DNA from: Fasciola hepatica
Taxonomy: Eukaryota > Platyhelminthes > Trematoda > Plagiorchiida > Fasciolidae
Reading direction: 5' to 3'
NCBI GenBank assembly: GCA_948099385.1
Contig: CANUEZ040000031.1
Coordinates: 3,651,001-3,715,000, forward strand
DNA length: 64,000 nucleotides
How positions within the stretch are numbered: the stretch's first letter is position 1; every line of letters starts with the position of its first letter. The notes under the pieces were generated by a model. It searched no databases. It had not been told where the DNA came from and saw nothing but the letters and a program-made list of their open reading frames with translations. Made by a program: the position numbers and the translations under genes. This document shows, piece after piece, positions 22,939 through 33,510 of this stretch.

Positions 22939-24301
22939 TGCATACAAGACCCCATTTCTGTGATCACTCTTTGCATCACAAATACAATCTCAGTGCCTAG
23001 CTTTACTCCACAAGTGACGAATAATCCAGTGTCTAGTGATCGTGGTCAGGCCGGCGGTGGGATTGATTCGGATACAAGAGTTGAGCGTACAATATTACAT
23101 TGGATTCTAGTTATCCGCCGTTTGTATGCACATCGGTTGGACAGTTCTGTACTTGTCAACAACAACAAACTGAAGTGTCCATGCTCATTTGTCGTGTTTG
23201 TGTATACGCCCACTAACTGCAGTTCCTCTGAGACCAAGGACGAATTCTACCACGATTTATCTCAACTGATTCAAGGCGTGAATTCCACGAATGTGGTGGT
23301 GGTCACTGCTGAGGATTTCAACGACCAAGTTGATTGTTCAGGAAATTTCGAAACGTACTTTGGAGGCCCATTTGTTATCCCAGTCGATCGAACTAACAAC
23401 GAAGATCGTCTCACTCAGTTGGGTTCCGACCACAGTTTGTTCCTTGTCAGTACAAACTTTTATCATAAGAAGCAGCATAGACTGACACAGCGTCCACCTA
23501 CGTCTTCACAACGTCGGAATCAGATTGACCACATTCTCACTGGTCACCGTTGGCGTGGGTTGACTGAAGATTGTCGTTCATTTTGGTCTACGTCTGTGGA
23601 CTCATATCACGCGTTGTTAAGTGCTCACTTCCACTTACGTTTCGTTTGTGGTTGCACCAACGTAAATGCCACGCGTCCCGCGCAATCGATTCCGGACGAT
23701 AACCGACAATCTGCTTTCCAGGCAAAACTGTCTACACGGTAAACGATGCAACTGGATGTCCAGAACCCAGATGAACGTTTGAATCACATCAAGGAAGCGT
23801 TGTATGCCGCTTCCAATGTCACACAAGATTCCCGTTCTAGTAGGCCTCACAAACGATGGATATCTTGGACATCAGCTATTTTGTTAGATGCTCGCAGATC
23901 CGTCCCTCCGGATGCCCCATTCAATGAAGTGAGTGCATCCCTGAGACGCCAACAAACTAGGAATCTGAGAAATGGCCATGAGCAGTGATGGATCGCGAAA
24001 TGTACGAAAATGAGGAAGGCTGCATTTGTCGACAATACTCGCAACCCTTATCGTTTGATTACAGGCATCAATACATGGAAGCCCGGTGTAAATGAGTTGA
24101 TTAGGTGACCTGATTGCTCCATAATTCATTCTCAGGGACGGAGTCTGGATTGTTGGGTGGAGCACTTAAAACAACAATTCAGTTGGTCCACTTCAACAGT
24201 GAGCCATCTGAATATATCTGCAGGAGAAACGAAGCAGGTAGATATCATTCCTTCGTCAGAAATAGAGGTTATGTGGGAGATAGGTTATCTGAAAAAGTAC
24301 A
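22939..24301 (+). repeat. Left arm of a 1.35-kb near-perfect inverted repeat
   Basis: Base x here pairs with base 53834 minus x of the right arm over most of its length. Several hundred bases compared by eye were identical, and the 260-residue translation is identical apart from the reassigned first codon. Differences seen are a C/T at 22950, two near 24285-24297, and 29 bases (about 24149-24177) missing from the right arm. Confidence 0.92.
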
Positions 24302-25805
24302 AAGCAGCCGGGCGGAATCGGCTTTCTTTATCCCTCTTTCAAGGGTCGAGAAGAAGCTTGGGTTCTCGTATTACCAAAGTTCATCCGGGTAATCTGGGAT
24401 AGTGAGCAGATTCCCAGCGAATAGTTTGAATCGGTGATTGTGCCGATTTACAAGAAAAGTTACCGATCATCTTGTGAAATCCACAGAGGAGTTAACATGG
24501 TAAATATCGCATCCAAATTGCTCACCGGGCTCGTTCTCCACCAATTATCCAGCAACTGCAAAAAATCTACACGTGAAAATAAAACCGGTTTCAGACCCAT
24601 TCGGAGTTGTATGGACTCAATTAACTGCGCAGTTTTCTGGCACTGTCTCTCATTGAAGGGGTCCGCCAGAGAAATTTATTTCTATTCTCCGATGCTTCTA
24701 TGCAAACGAAACGTGGTGTTCGTCAGAGTTGTCCTCCATCTCCCTTTATCTTCAATTTAGTGATTCAGTTGATTCTTGCGAGATCCATACTTTCTTCTGA
24801 GAATAAAGGCGTCAATCTTGGCTCAGGCAGTATGCTATCTGTATTAGAATACGTGAACGATATCGTTCTGTTGAGCGAAGATCCAAGTAAGTTGCAAGCT
24901 TTTCTGGATAGCTAAAACAACAGTGTAGAAAGGTTTGGGATGCGTTTTTCACATCTGAAGAGTAAAATCGTGCTGCAGGACTGGGTTGGTTCAACAGCGA
25001 ACCTTGTCTTCTCACAGGAATTCCTAACTGCAGTAGACAAATCTGGTTATCTGGGCTGTTACATCTCACCAGGTGTTCAGATAACATACGTTCTATCGTC
25101 GTGATTACAGAAGGAGTATTCGGCCTTTGCTAAGCTCAGCCATCTGTGGCTTTGTCGTGACATCTGGTTGGCTATCAAAGGTCGAGTGTACACTGCGACG
25201 GTTAGATCGCTTCTCCTTTCATACAACTCAAAATATAGCCAATATGGGTAGAAGATAGATGAAGACTGTCAGTGTCTGAGCATCGATGTCTCCGTAGGAT
25301 TGCTGGAATACCGTGGGAACAGTGCATCAACAATGCTGAAGTTAGGCGTGAGGTGTTGGGAACCAGAGGTCAGTCACTGGATCAAGTACTGAATCTAAAC
25401 AAACTAATGTGCTTGACGCATTTGTTACGCACACCCATCGACAGACTTTCTCGGCGTACGCTGTTCCCCGAGACAGGTAGTAGAGGTGGTCATATCATGA
25501 TATGGTGGAAATGTATGGAATGTTTGACGAATGGACTTGGCCACGTAGGACGTGTGAGACTTTCGGGTTGGGGTCCACGAGACCTACCTATCAGACGATT
25601 GGAGACCTTAAGTAACATGGCTAGGTGTTGCGGCTAGTATCGTGTTGCATTGTGGTTCATTCATTGTATCCGTGATTTTCGCTTGTTATGTTGTCTTCGG
25701 CTCTTTTTCCCGAATGCTTCTGTTCATTCTGCCCTCAGCTGGACGATACTGTGAGGCAGCAACCTAAATCAGAGCACAGAATTGCGAAGTTTATGGCTGA
25801 ATGAA
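22939..25805 (+). mobile_element. RTE-like LINE, longest copy: endonuclease plus reverse transcriptase, degenerate
   Basis: This copy carries two enzymatic parts in the usual non-LTR order. From 22960 an apurinic-type EEP endonuclease runs about 260 codons: FVYTPTNCSS, VVTAEDFNDQ (family GD.N with D and N kept), then STNFYHKKQHRLTQRPP, QIDHILTGHRWRG and SVDSYHALLS. The final motif reads SYH where the family has SDH, so a catalytic aspartate is lost. A stop at 23740 follows. The linker has HLKQQFSWSTST near 24160. RT blocks are VPIYKKSYRSSCEIHRGVN near 24437, RENKTGFRP, GVRQSCPPSPFIFNLV near 24709, and YVNDIVLLSEDP near 24850, where the YADD catalytic box has become YVND. The C-terminus (HRCLRRIAGIPWEQ, LSGWGPRDLP) ends near 25640. 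It is 5'-truncated at 22939 and broken by several stops. The 22939-24301 part is an inverted-repeat arm. Confidence 0.88.
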
Positions 25806-26635
25806 GTACTTCATAGCACGCAGTGGTTGCATTTCTGAACCCTACATAATGGTTGGCCTAATAATACAAAATTTTCTTTCCGTCTGACAGGCAAAAGGAC
25901 ATCGTCTCAGTCCCAAAGATGGATGAGATGGACCAAGTTCCAAACTCATCTCTTGGGAGTGCAGTGATACTTCATCCGAAATCCCACTTTCGTGTGGGAT
26001 GCAGCTGTCTGCAAAACGTAGCTGATTTTTTTTCTTCTTACACCATATAGCTTGGTATTGATGACATAAAACGTGATTGCTGTTTTCCACGTGCCTTACA
26101 TCAACACATGATTTAGCACCCTATGGCCACTGGCTATGGACGAGAAAATCTGGTCATCCCCACTCATGTGCTGAGCGGGAGACCCCTATGATTTGTAAAA
26201 AAAATGATTCACGGTGCTTCGGTGAATTTCCGGTAGTGCGTTAAGCAATCATGTTGCAAGATGATGAACGACTTCAAAAGAAATCTTCGTATCTTTTACT
26301 GCTCAACTTAGTCAGGATGCGTTTGACTCGGTGGCATTTTTAGGAAGATGGAAAGAGGTAGTCTTTGCAAAAACATTTATAGTACGGCAATTGCATATAC
26401 TGATAGTTCATTCTTAGTTTTCTCTCCTTTTAGGGAAACATACTCGAATGTCAACATCGAAAATCGATTAGCATGGTATTTATCTAGCCGATACCATTCA
26501 CCCACTGACTTTACTGCCTTAAACATACCTGTCTCACAGAGAGCTCACTGTTTGCTTTTTACTGTGCGACGTATACGATCGTCAGATTTCATTTTAATCA
26601 TTATACGTTGACAATCTTCTTTCTACGGCTCGCAG
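25806..26635. other. Intron 4 sequence without recognised features
   Basis: Nothing recognised between the LINE 3' end and the PSI exon. Confidence 0.4.
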
Positions 26636-26940
26636 GTATTTCGTGTAGAATTGTCCAACTGTGATGCATATCACACGTGTAAAGCTTGCCTGGAAGCACG
26701 TGATCCATACTGTGGTTGGTGTATGTCCGAAGGACGTTGTTCACGATTAGATCAATGTCAGATCCCATCACAACCGGTGATGCCCTATGGAAACCGAGCG
26801 AAACATGATCAACGGAAACGTAGATGGGACAGCCCGGAAGTAACTCAGAACAACGATTACTGTGCAAACAAATTCACACCAGGGTACGCGATGCCATCGA
26901 GCACTGAGTCATGGTTGCCGTATACCAGTCCTGTGAGCAA
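26636..26940 (+). CDS. Plexin exon 5 of window: end of Sema and PSI domain 1
   Basis: This exon begins after ggctcgcag with VFRVELSNCDAYHTCKACLE and continues ARDPYCGWCMSEGRCSRLDQC. This is a textbook PSI domain: C-x5-C-x2-C, then RDPYCGWC, then GRC and a further C. The PSI is a small cystine knot that packs against the Sema propeller and orients the stalk. After it comes a basic, hydrophilic linker (RAKHDQRKRRWDSPE), then one more cysteine in DYCANKF. KRRW is a possible furin-type dibasic site, but whether it is cut is unknown. The exon is 305 nt, phase 0 at the start and phase 2 at the end (gtaagt donor), which matches the next exon at 42902. This is the strongest single piece of evidence for the gene. 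Confidence 0.93.
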
Positions 26941-28675
26941 GTAAGTTTGATACGTGCTGTCAGTGTTATCCCGGTGGTTGACGTCGGTTTGGGCTGAAAA
27001 GTAGGTAACATTATTTGTGTTAACACATCTAAGATTAGTTCTTTTGGTTTTAAATGGAGTCATCCTTGTTCGGTCGGAAATACTAGATAATAATAGATTG
27101 GAATTCGACCGTTCAGTGGTTTGTCTCTTCAAATACCAGCACTGTTCCCTGTAGTCTCTCCTCAGTGCTTTCAGATAATATAGCCTATTCCCTTACTGAT
27201 AACACGATAACATTCTTCTCGTATTCTTCCCAATATACTTGTTGTATCTTCTTGAACCCTTTTTCATAATGTCCTGTCCTGTCCCCCCTTTTTCGTCCGA
27301 TAGCCATAACGTCTTCCAGTAGTAAAATCAATGGAATGTGCTATCCTGCGTCCACTGCATCTCCCTAGAACTTCAGTCAGTTTACTTACAAGGCAAACAC
27401 ATGTATCTATGATGCTATGATCGCTGAGCTTGGCGTTTAGATCGCAAACGTTTTATCACCGGTCAAGATGACATCGTCAGTGCATGTGCACCAAAAACCT
27501 GATCAACAACCAAAACAAATGTTTAAAACCATTGAGACATGTATCTATCCCAGACGCCATATCCGATCTCGTCCACTGTATTTTAGCTGCCTGTAGAACT
27601 TGAAAAAATCTGAATACTTGTGTATTCTGTTTTCAGTTTAAATTTCACTCGCAAGCCACAAAAATAGTATTGTCCTTCATAGTTGATAGTACGCATCCCG
27701 GATCATCCTTCGGAAAGAACTCCGCATACACGAATGACTAAAATATTCTCCAAACCCTTGATGATTAAATCCAATACTCTTCGGGGTATTAGTCCTCTCC
27801 CCGTTTTATTTTGCTAAACCTACATCAGCGTTTGATTTGCCATGCCTCCAATACACTGATTATTTTAATTTTCGCTGGATTTTCTGACTCCCTAGAGTTT
27901 TGGTTCTTTTCTGACATTTTGGCTGATGATCCAAATCTCTTCATCACGTTTGGCCTAACTTTAAACACTTCCACCTGTGTTTTTTGCGTTTTCGGTCATT
28001 CTGAATCTCGCTTGTCTTCTGATCTATCAAAGATCAGCGTTGATTTCATCTTCAGAATGAATTCCATCGCGCACATTGAAGTCTGTCTCCTCATCAATAC
28101 GGAGCTTCAGTGGTTCACTTATTGTTCGTCTTGTACCGGTAAACTGTCCTTTCCTATGTTTAAGGTTATGCGGTTTCGGATCAAACAAAATGTCATTTTC
28201 TCCCCTTATCTCCAATACATGCTAATAGTTTTACTGCTCCTCTAAGAAAGGAATTTTGGACTGTTTACCATGGACATTTAGAATTATCTCTTTGAACGAT
28301 TCGCTCACTAAACTATGCATCATCATCGTCATCGTACAGCGTTAAACAGTAGGGCAAGCCCCATTGACCACTGCCTTTCTCACAATGTTGCACGCTGAAT
28401 TAGAAAGTATGAATATACTAGATGGACAGGGAGTGGACCTACATGGGCGGGAAAAGGAAAGAATGCCCTAGTAGCCAACACACGGAATACACAGTCCAAC
28501 TGTACAAACACACATCGATCAGTCATTCTGATTCGATAGAAAGTGACAACACGATCGCCACTGTTCGCGGTTCGTAGCCATATCCTTCAGTATCTCCACG
28601 TAACTGGTAGACGGATCTATTGGACCCCAACCACGAAGACGTGAAGCACCTACTTTTCCTAAGTTTGTTGTACAT
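26941..28675. other. Start of the 16-kb intron 5, no recognised features
   Basis: A 144-codon open frame at 27811-28245 has no similarity I recognise and a skewed, T-rich composition. It is probably non-coding. Confidence 0.4.
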
Positions 28676-28679
28676 TTTC

Positions 28680-28870
28680 TCAGTCCTCGTTACTCATTCA
28701 TCTGTTGACCTCCTCGTGGTCTCTTCCACTCCCTAGGAGGAACGGAGAATAGGACACGGTACGGCAGACGTGTGTTTGCCATACGTAACACGTGCCCCAA
28801 CCAACGAAGTCTACTAAGCCTGATACGCTGTGACAAAACGTTCTCCGAATTAGTACCCAAAACTATGCAA
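28680..28870 (-). mobile_element. RTE-like LINE, RT C-terminal fragment
   Basis: The minus strand reads RIRLSRLRWLGHVLRMANTR, then LPYRVLFSVPPREWKRPRGG. This is a well-kept copy of the family's 'RLRWLGHVLRMP..RLPRR.L......W...RGGQ' block. It is open and less eroded than the other fragments in the window. Confidence 0.78.
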
Positions 28871-29561
28871 ACTTCATTGTTACACTGTCGCAAAGTTTGC
28901 TCAAAATGTGCACATTCCTTATCAACCGATTTTTCCCGCTGTCGTTCTCATCATTATTCATGGTCGAATTTTCAGCTGTTTTTTTCGCTCTATGCAGCAA
29001 CTCTACTTTCTCGTACCTAACCCAAAACAAACCAGTACCAATCGAATTTCCCATGCGCTTTAATGTCGAATTTCTTCCTGTTTTATTTAATCAATGACCA
29101 ATATGGCGAGTACGTGAATTTTCAGGCTGAAATGTAAGCGCTTCTTCACAATATTCCCTAAGTACAATACAGTCCCAGACAATCCTTAGTAAACTCTAAC
29201 GAGCTTATGCGCGCAATCTTACTCGGTGCGCAGTATCTTTCGTAGCTTTATTCACACGTCCTCTTCACCGTCTTTCTCGCGTCGTTCACCATTTATCCGG
29301 TATTCTGGCTGCTAGTACGAGCAATAGGTCTTCCGTTATATACTGTGGCCAAATTTTCTTCCCCAGACGGTAATTTCCGTCCACAGCTGTGTGTGCACGC
29401 GAGAGACTGGGCATTTACCACGAGCAAAAGGGAGATAACTGAAGTGGACTCTGCTCGTCGCGTTTCGTGTTTTAGTGATATAGAATAAGCATGCGCTTTG
29501 TGTGTCGTTCTTTCCACGGCGGTGGGGGAGGGAGCGGTTGGCGAATAAAGCAGATGTTGTA
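28871..29561. other. Intron 5 sequence between LINE fragments
   Basis: A 123-codon minus-strand frame spans 29293-29664 and crosses the boundary of the right repeat arm. Its part outside the arm has no recognised similarity. No other feature was seen. Confidence 0.4.
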
Positions 29562-30895
29562 TGTACCTTTTCAGACAACCTATCTCCCACATAACCTCTA
29601 TTTCTGACGAAGGAATGATATCTACCTGCTTCGTTTCTCCTGCAGATATATTCAGATGGCTCACTGTTGAAGTGGACCCAACAATCCAGACTCCGTCCCT
29701 GAGAATGAATTATGGAGCAATCAGGTCACCTAATCAACTCATTTACACCGGGCTTCCATGTATTGATGCCTGTAATCAAACGATAAGGGTTGCGAGTATT
29801 GTCGACAAATGCAGCCTTCCTCATTTTCGTACATTTCGCGATCCATCACTGCTCATGGCCATTTCTCAGATTCCTAGTTTGTTGGCGTCTCAGGGATGCA
29901 CTCACTTCATTGAATGGGGCATCCGGAGGGACGGATCTGCGAGCATCTAACAAAATAGCTGATGTCCAAGATATCCATCGTTTGTGAGGCCTACTAGAAC
30001 GGGAATCTTGTGTGACATTGGAAGCGGCATACAACGCTTCCTTGATGTGATTCAAACGTTCATCTGGGTTCTGGACATCCAGTTGCATCGTTTACCGTGT
30101 AGACAGTTTTGCCTGGAAAGCAGATTGTCGGTTATCGTCCGGAATCGATTGCGCGGGACGCGTGGCATTTACGTTGGTGCAACCACAAACGAAACGTAAG
30201 TGGAAGTGAGCACTTAACAACGCGTGATATGAGTCCACAGACGTAGACCAAAATGAACGACAATCTTCAGTCAACCCACGCCAACGGTGACCAGTGAGAA
30301 TGTGGTCAATCTGATTCCGACGTTGTGAAGACGTAGGTGGACGCTGTGTCAGTCTATGCTGCTTCTTATGATAAAAGTTTGTACTGACAAGGAACAAACT
30401 GTGGTCGGAACCCAACTGAGTGAGACGATCTTCGTTGTTAGTTCGATCGACTGGGATAACAAATGGGCCTCCAAAGTACGTTTCGAAATTTCCTGAACAA
30501 TCAACTTGGTCGTTGAAATCCTCAGCAGTGACCACCACCACATTCGTGGAATTCACGCCTTGAATCAGTTGAGATAAATCGTGGTAGAATTCGTCCTTGG
30601 TCTCAGAGGAACTGCAGTTAGTGGGCGTATACACAAACACGACAAATGAGCATGGACACTTCAGTTTGTTGTTGTTGACAAGTACAGAACTGTCCAACCG
30701 ATGTGCATACAAACGGCGGATAACTAGAATCCAATGTAATATTGTACGCTCAACTCTTGTATCCGAATCAATCCCACCGCCGGCCTGACCACGATCACTA
30801 GACACTGGATTATTCGTCACTTGTGGAGTAAAGCTAGGCACTGAGATTGTATTTGTGATGCAAAGAGTGATCACAGAAATGGGATCTTGTATGCA
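29562..30895 (-). repeat. Right arm of the 1.35-kb near-perfect inverted repeat
   Basis: It pairs with 22939-24301. The loop between the arms is about 5.3 kb and includes PSI exon 5. The 29-base gap is a deletion in this arm, because the independent copy at 8.4 kb has the corresponding sequence. Confidence 0.92.
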
Positions 30896-31099
30896 CGTTT
30901 CAGAGACACAGCACACATCTGTTTTGAACGTTTCTAGAATTTTAGCGAAGACAGCCTGTTGTTCTATTTGACGTAGAATGCGGATGTTGAGGGAAGCCAG
31001 GTGGTTGAAACTTGCGGGCTTAAAAGGAGCGCTTGCTTCATGCCGGAATCTTGAAGTACGGCTTTCTTGAAAGCCGGAGTCACCCGTGGCATTTCGCAT
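29562..31099 (-). mobile_element. RTE-like LINE, endonuclease copy in inverted orientation, 3'-truncated
   Basis: The minus-strand ORF of 335 codons starts near 31099 and covers a complete EEP endonuclease. It opens LASLNIRILRQIEQQ, with the catalytic asparagine of SLNIR, then VCCVSETCIQD, with the catalytic glutamate of SET. These two motifs are missing from the plus-strand copy, which is truncated just after them. From there to the stop at 30092 it is identical to that copy, including the AEDFND and SYH variants. Past the stop, the linker lacks 29 bases and homology ends abruptly at 29562, before any reverse transcriptase. Loss of a LINE's 3' end is unusual, since these elements are normally truncated at the 5' end. 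Its own 5' region may extend further (31384-31660 is open in the same direction), but I could not verify that. Confidence 0.88.
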
Positions 31100-33420
31100 T
31101 TATCTTAAAAGTGGCGGTGGAAATATCCGTAAGTCCTTTCACCTGAAGGGTGTTGGTGGTTTGTGTATACATCATCGTGGCCGCACATTAGAGGGAGCTT
31201 TGGGTAATCCTAGCCGGGGTCTTAGACTGAAAATTCTGACACACAAATCATTGGGCAGTAATTCGCTCGAAAACGTGAGTGGTGCACCCGTGAATTTACT
31301 GCTTTTTGTCTTTTTTCGTGAGAGCTGATTGGTGTGTTTATCTTTTTTCCGCTGGGGCTTTGTTATCAGTCCGCTTCTCGGATTCATTCTTCAGCCTTCT
31401 GCACCCAAAGGTGCAAACGAAGCGTGGAGTCGAGAGGGGCTGAGGTTCCTAACTTAGGCGGGCAGTAGCTATCCAGGGAAGTACGATGACTTCTCACTCC
31501 TTTGAAAGAAACCCCTAGCATAGTTTTCTTGACTCGTGAACTGTTTCTCTCCCCTGGTTTGTTCTTTAAAGTGTCCTCTTTCGGGGGGAGGGAGGCGTAG
31601 TGAGTTGCACCGAATGTTGTCGAATAGGCATGATCATATTTTTGGTTTAGGAAAGCCAAGCTGCTTAGCTCTTTGGGTTACAGAGACAGGCAAGCCATCA
31701 TACCACGCCAATGTGCAATCTCGTGATGTTTAAATTGACCTTGTGATCCAGCGACTGATCTCTGTTTCCACATACCCTACGCCTAATCTCAGCATTTCTG
31801 ATACGATGTTCTCACTTGGTGTGAGCACTGCTAGGAGGGTATCCATGCTTAGATCGGGATATTCTGCGTCTGTATATTCTAATCTTTTCGGGTTCGCTTT
31901 TGAGCTGTTTAGGAAAATGTATCTAACTACCAAACTGTACAGCCGCTAAGTCAGCAGCACCCTGAATGCTTGTTCATAAGTTTCAGTTTATAATGTTCTT
32001 CGTACATTATTGTTCATACAAACCAAGCGACCATCGACAAAGCTTCCAAGGCGCCTCCTCTAGTGCGTTGGATATGGGCTCTTATCGCCCTGTATGATTA
32101 AGCTTCAGTCGAATACGAGAGACTCACTTCTGCATGAGGTTTCACTGTGTCGCATGAGACAGTCACTCATGTTCTACACTCTGACTGTCGGCCCGCTTTT
32201 CGGATATACTGTGTTCCCATTTGGGCAAAGTGGAAGTGAACGGCGTTTTTTTTTCTTGTTTAGCTTGGCGTTAGCACTAGCTGGTCCGAGGAGAACAAAG
32301 GTTTCGGATGACTCCAAATTGAACAAATATAATCTACAATAGCGATAAATGATTTTTACTTGTGACAAAAAGTAAGCTGTTTCGGCGGATAGCCTAGTAT
32401 GATGGACGGTCAAAGAAATAGGAATGGAACAAGACAGAATAAGGTCAATTGCTTCGTGTTCATTCTGCCTTCGTTTCGATTAGACTCCCCTCCAGGCTGA
32501 GTAATGAAATCGTTGGCAACGTATCCGAGTTGCCTATTGAGTCGTCTGATCAATGAAGAAAAAAAACTTCCTGGATTGGTTGCCACATGTATTATTTTGG
32601 GTATATTTGTGCACGACAGTTCAGGCTTGCTTGTCATTCGTGATCACTAGAGCGACCTCTTCACGCAAGCTCCGGTCTCGTGATCAGTCTGTAGCAAAAT
32701 GTCAAATGAGTCAGTTACGCACGATGTCATCAGGAGTACGTAAGACACGAGTGAAGAAAATGATCCAGCTCCGTTCTCTATTCGCCGCTGTATGTTGATT
32801 GCTATTTAGGATAAAGGATAATACTGGTCGTGAATACTATGCAGGATGATACATCCACCTAGATTTATTGATGATGAATGCAGGCATATCCAAATAAGGA
32901 GGATCGAAAGGCTCTGGCATATGCGAGGTTTGAGATCGATTTCGAAGTTTCATGTCTTGAACCGAAGAGAAAACAATGAATTTGAATGGCCTTGGTTGTT
33001 AAGATCAGTTTGATCAGAACTGCTTCGGAATATGCTTTCGATTAGGGAATCTTGATCTTTGGGGATTGTGGTCGTGAGTGTGTGACCTTGATGGTGTTTG
33101 ATCGAACATCGTCCATATGTTTGTCCATTCAGGCGATTTCCCGTTAAAAGTGGATGAAATTTCGGACTGCTATCATGGTCCCCAGTACAGAATACGGTAA
33201 ACAGTCCTCTAATGAGACCCACGAGATCGAGCTGCACAGTAACTCATATTGATATTCGACTTGTCTGGGCCTACTGTTTTTGAATACATCTACATCGGTT
33301 AGATCTCTTCCAATGGTTTCTCCATTTGGCCCTTTCGTTCTTCCATGCGCTGGATGCTGCATTGATTCAATTTGAACAGGTGAACAGTATGGTCCAAGCG
33401 TGAAAAGTCCGAATCAATTT
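31100..33420. other. Intron 5 sequence without firm assignment
   Basis: Minus-strand frames at 31384-31659 and 31730-31933 could be the 5' part of the adjacent LINE, but no motif proves it. Nothing else was recognised. Confidence 0.35.
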
Positions 33421-33427
33421 GTCGTAA

Positions 33428-33510
33428 CTTCAAAGCGCAGCTGGTAGAGCACACGTGGTCTCGATGGTATTCAGGCGCGGGTTCAAATCCTGCCGGGGTC
33501 AACGAATTCC
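33428..33510 (+). repeat. tRNA-derived SINE-like sequence with D and T arms
   Basis: The sequence gcgcagctggtagagc can form a nearly paired D arm. gcgggttcaaatcctgc forms a five-pair T arm around a perfect B-box (ggttcaaatcc, 33480-33490). An acceptor stem is lacking and the anticodon region is not paired, so this is a tRNA relic or SINE head. The sequence after the B-box (ggtcaacgaattcc) resembles that at 19610-19628, which suggests a shared family. Confidence 0.6.

Noticed and set aside
27811..28245. 144-codon plus-strand ORF in intron 5
   Set aside because: T-rich, hydrophobic composition without domain, splice support or homology; typical of chance open frames in AT-rich DNA.
29790..30788. 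Open frames on the plus strand inside the right repeat arm
   Set aside because: They are antisense shadows of the endonuclease, mirrored exactly by minus-strand shadows in the left arm.
33428..33510. Functional tRNA gene
   Set aside because: D and T arms can form, but there is no paired acceptor stem or anticodon arm, so only a tRNA-derived repeat is claimed.
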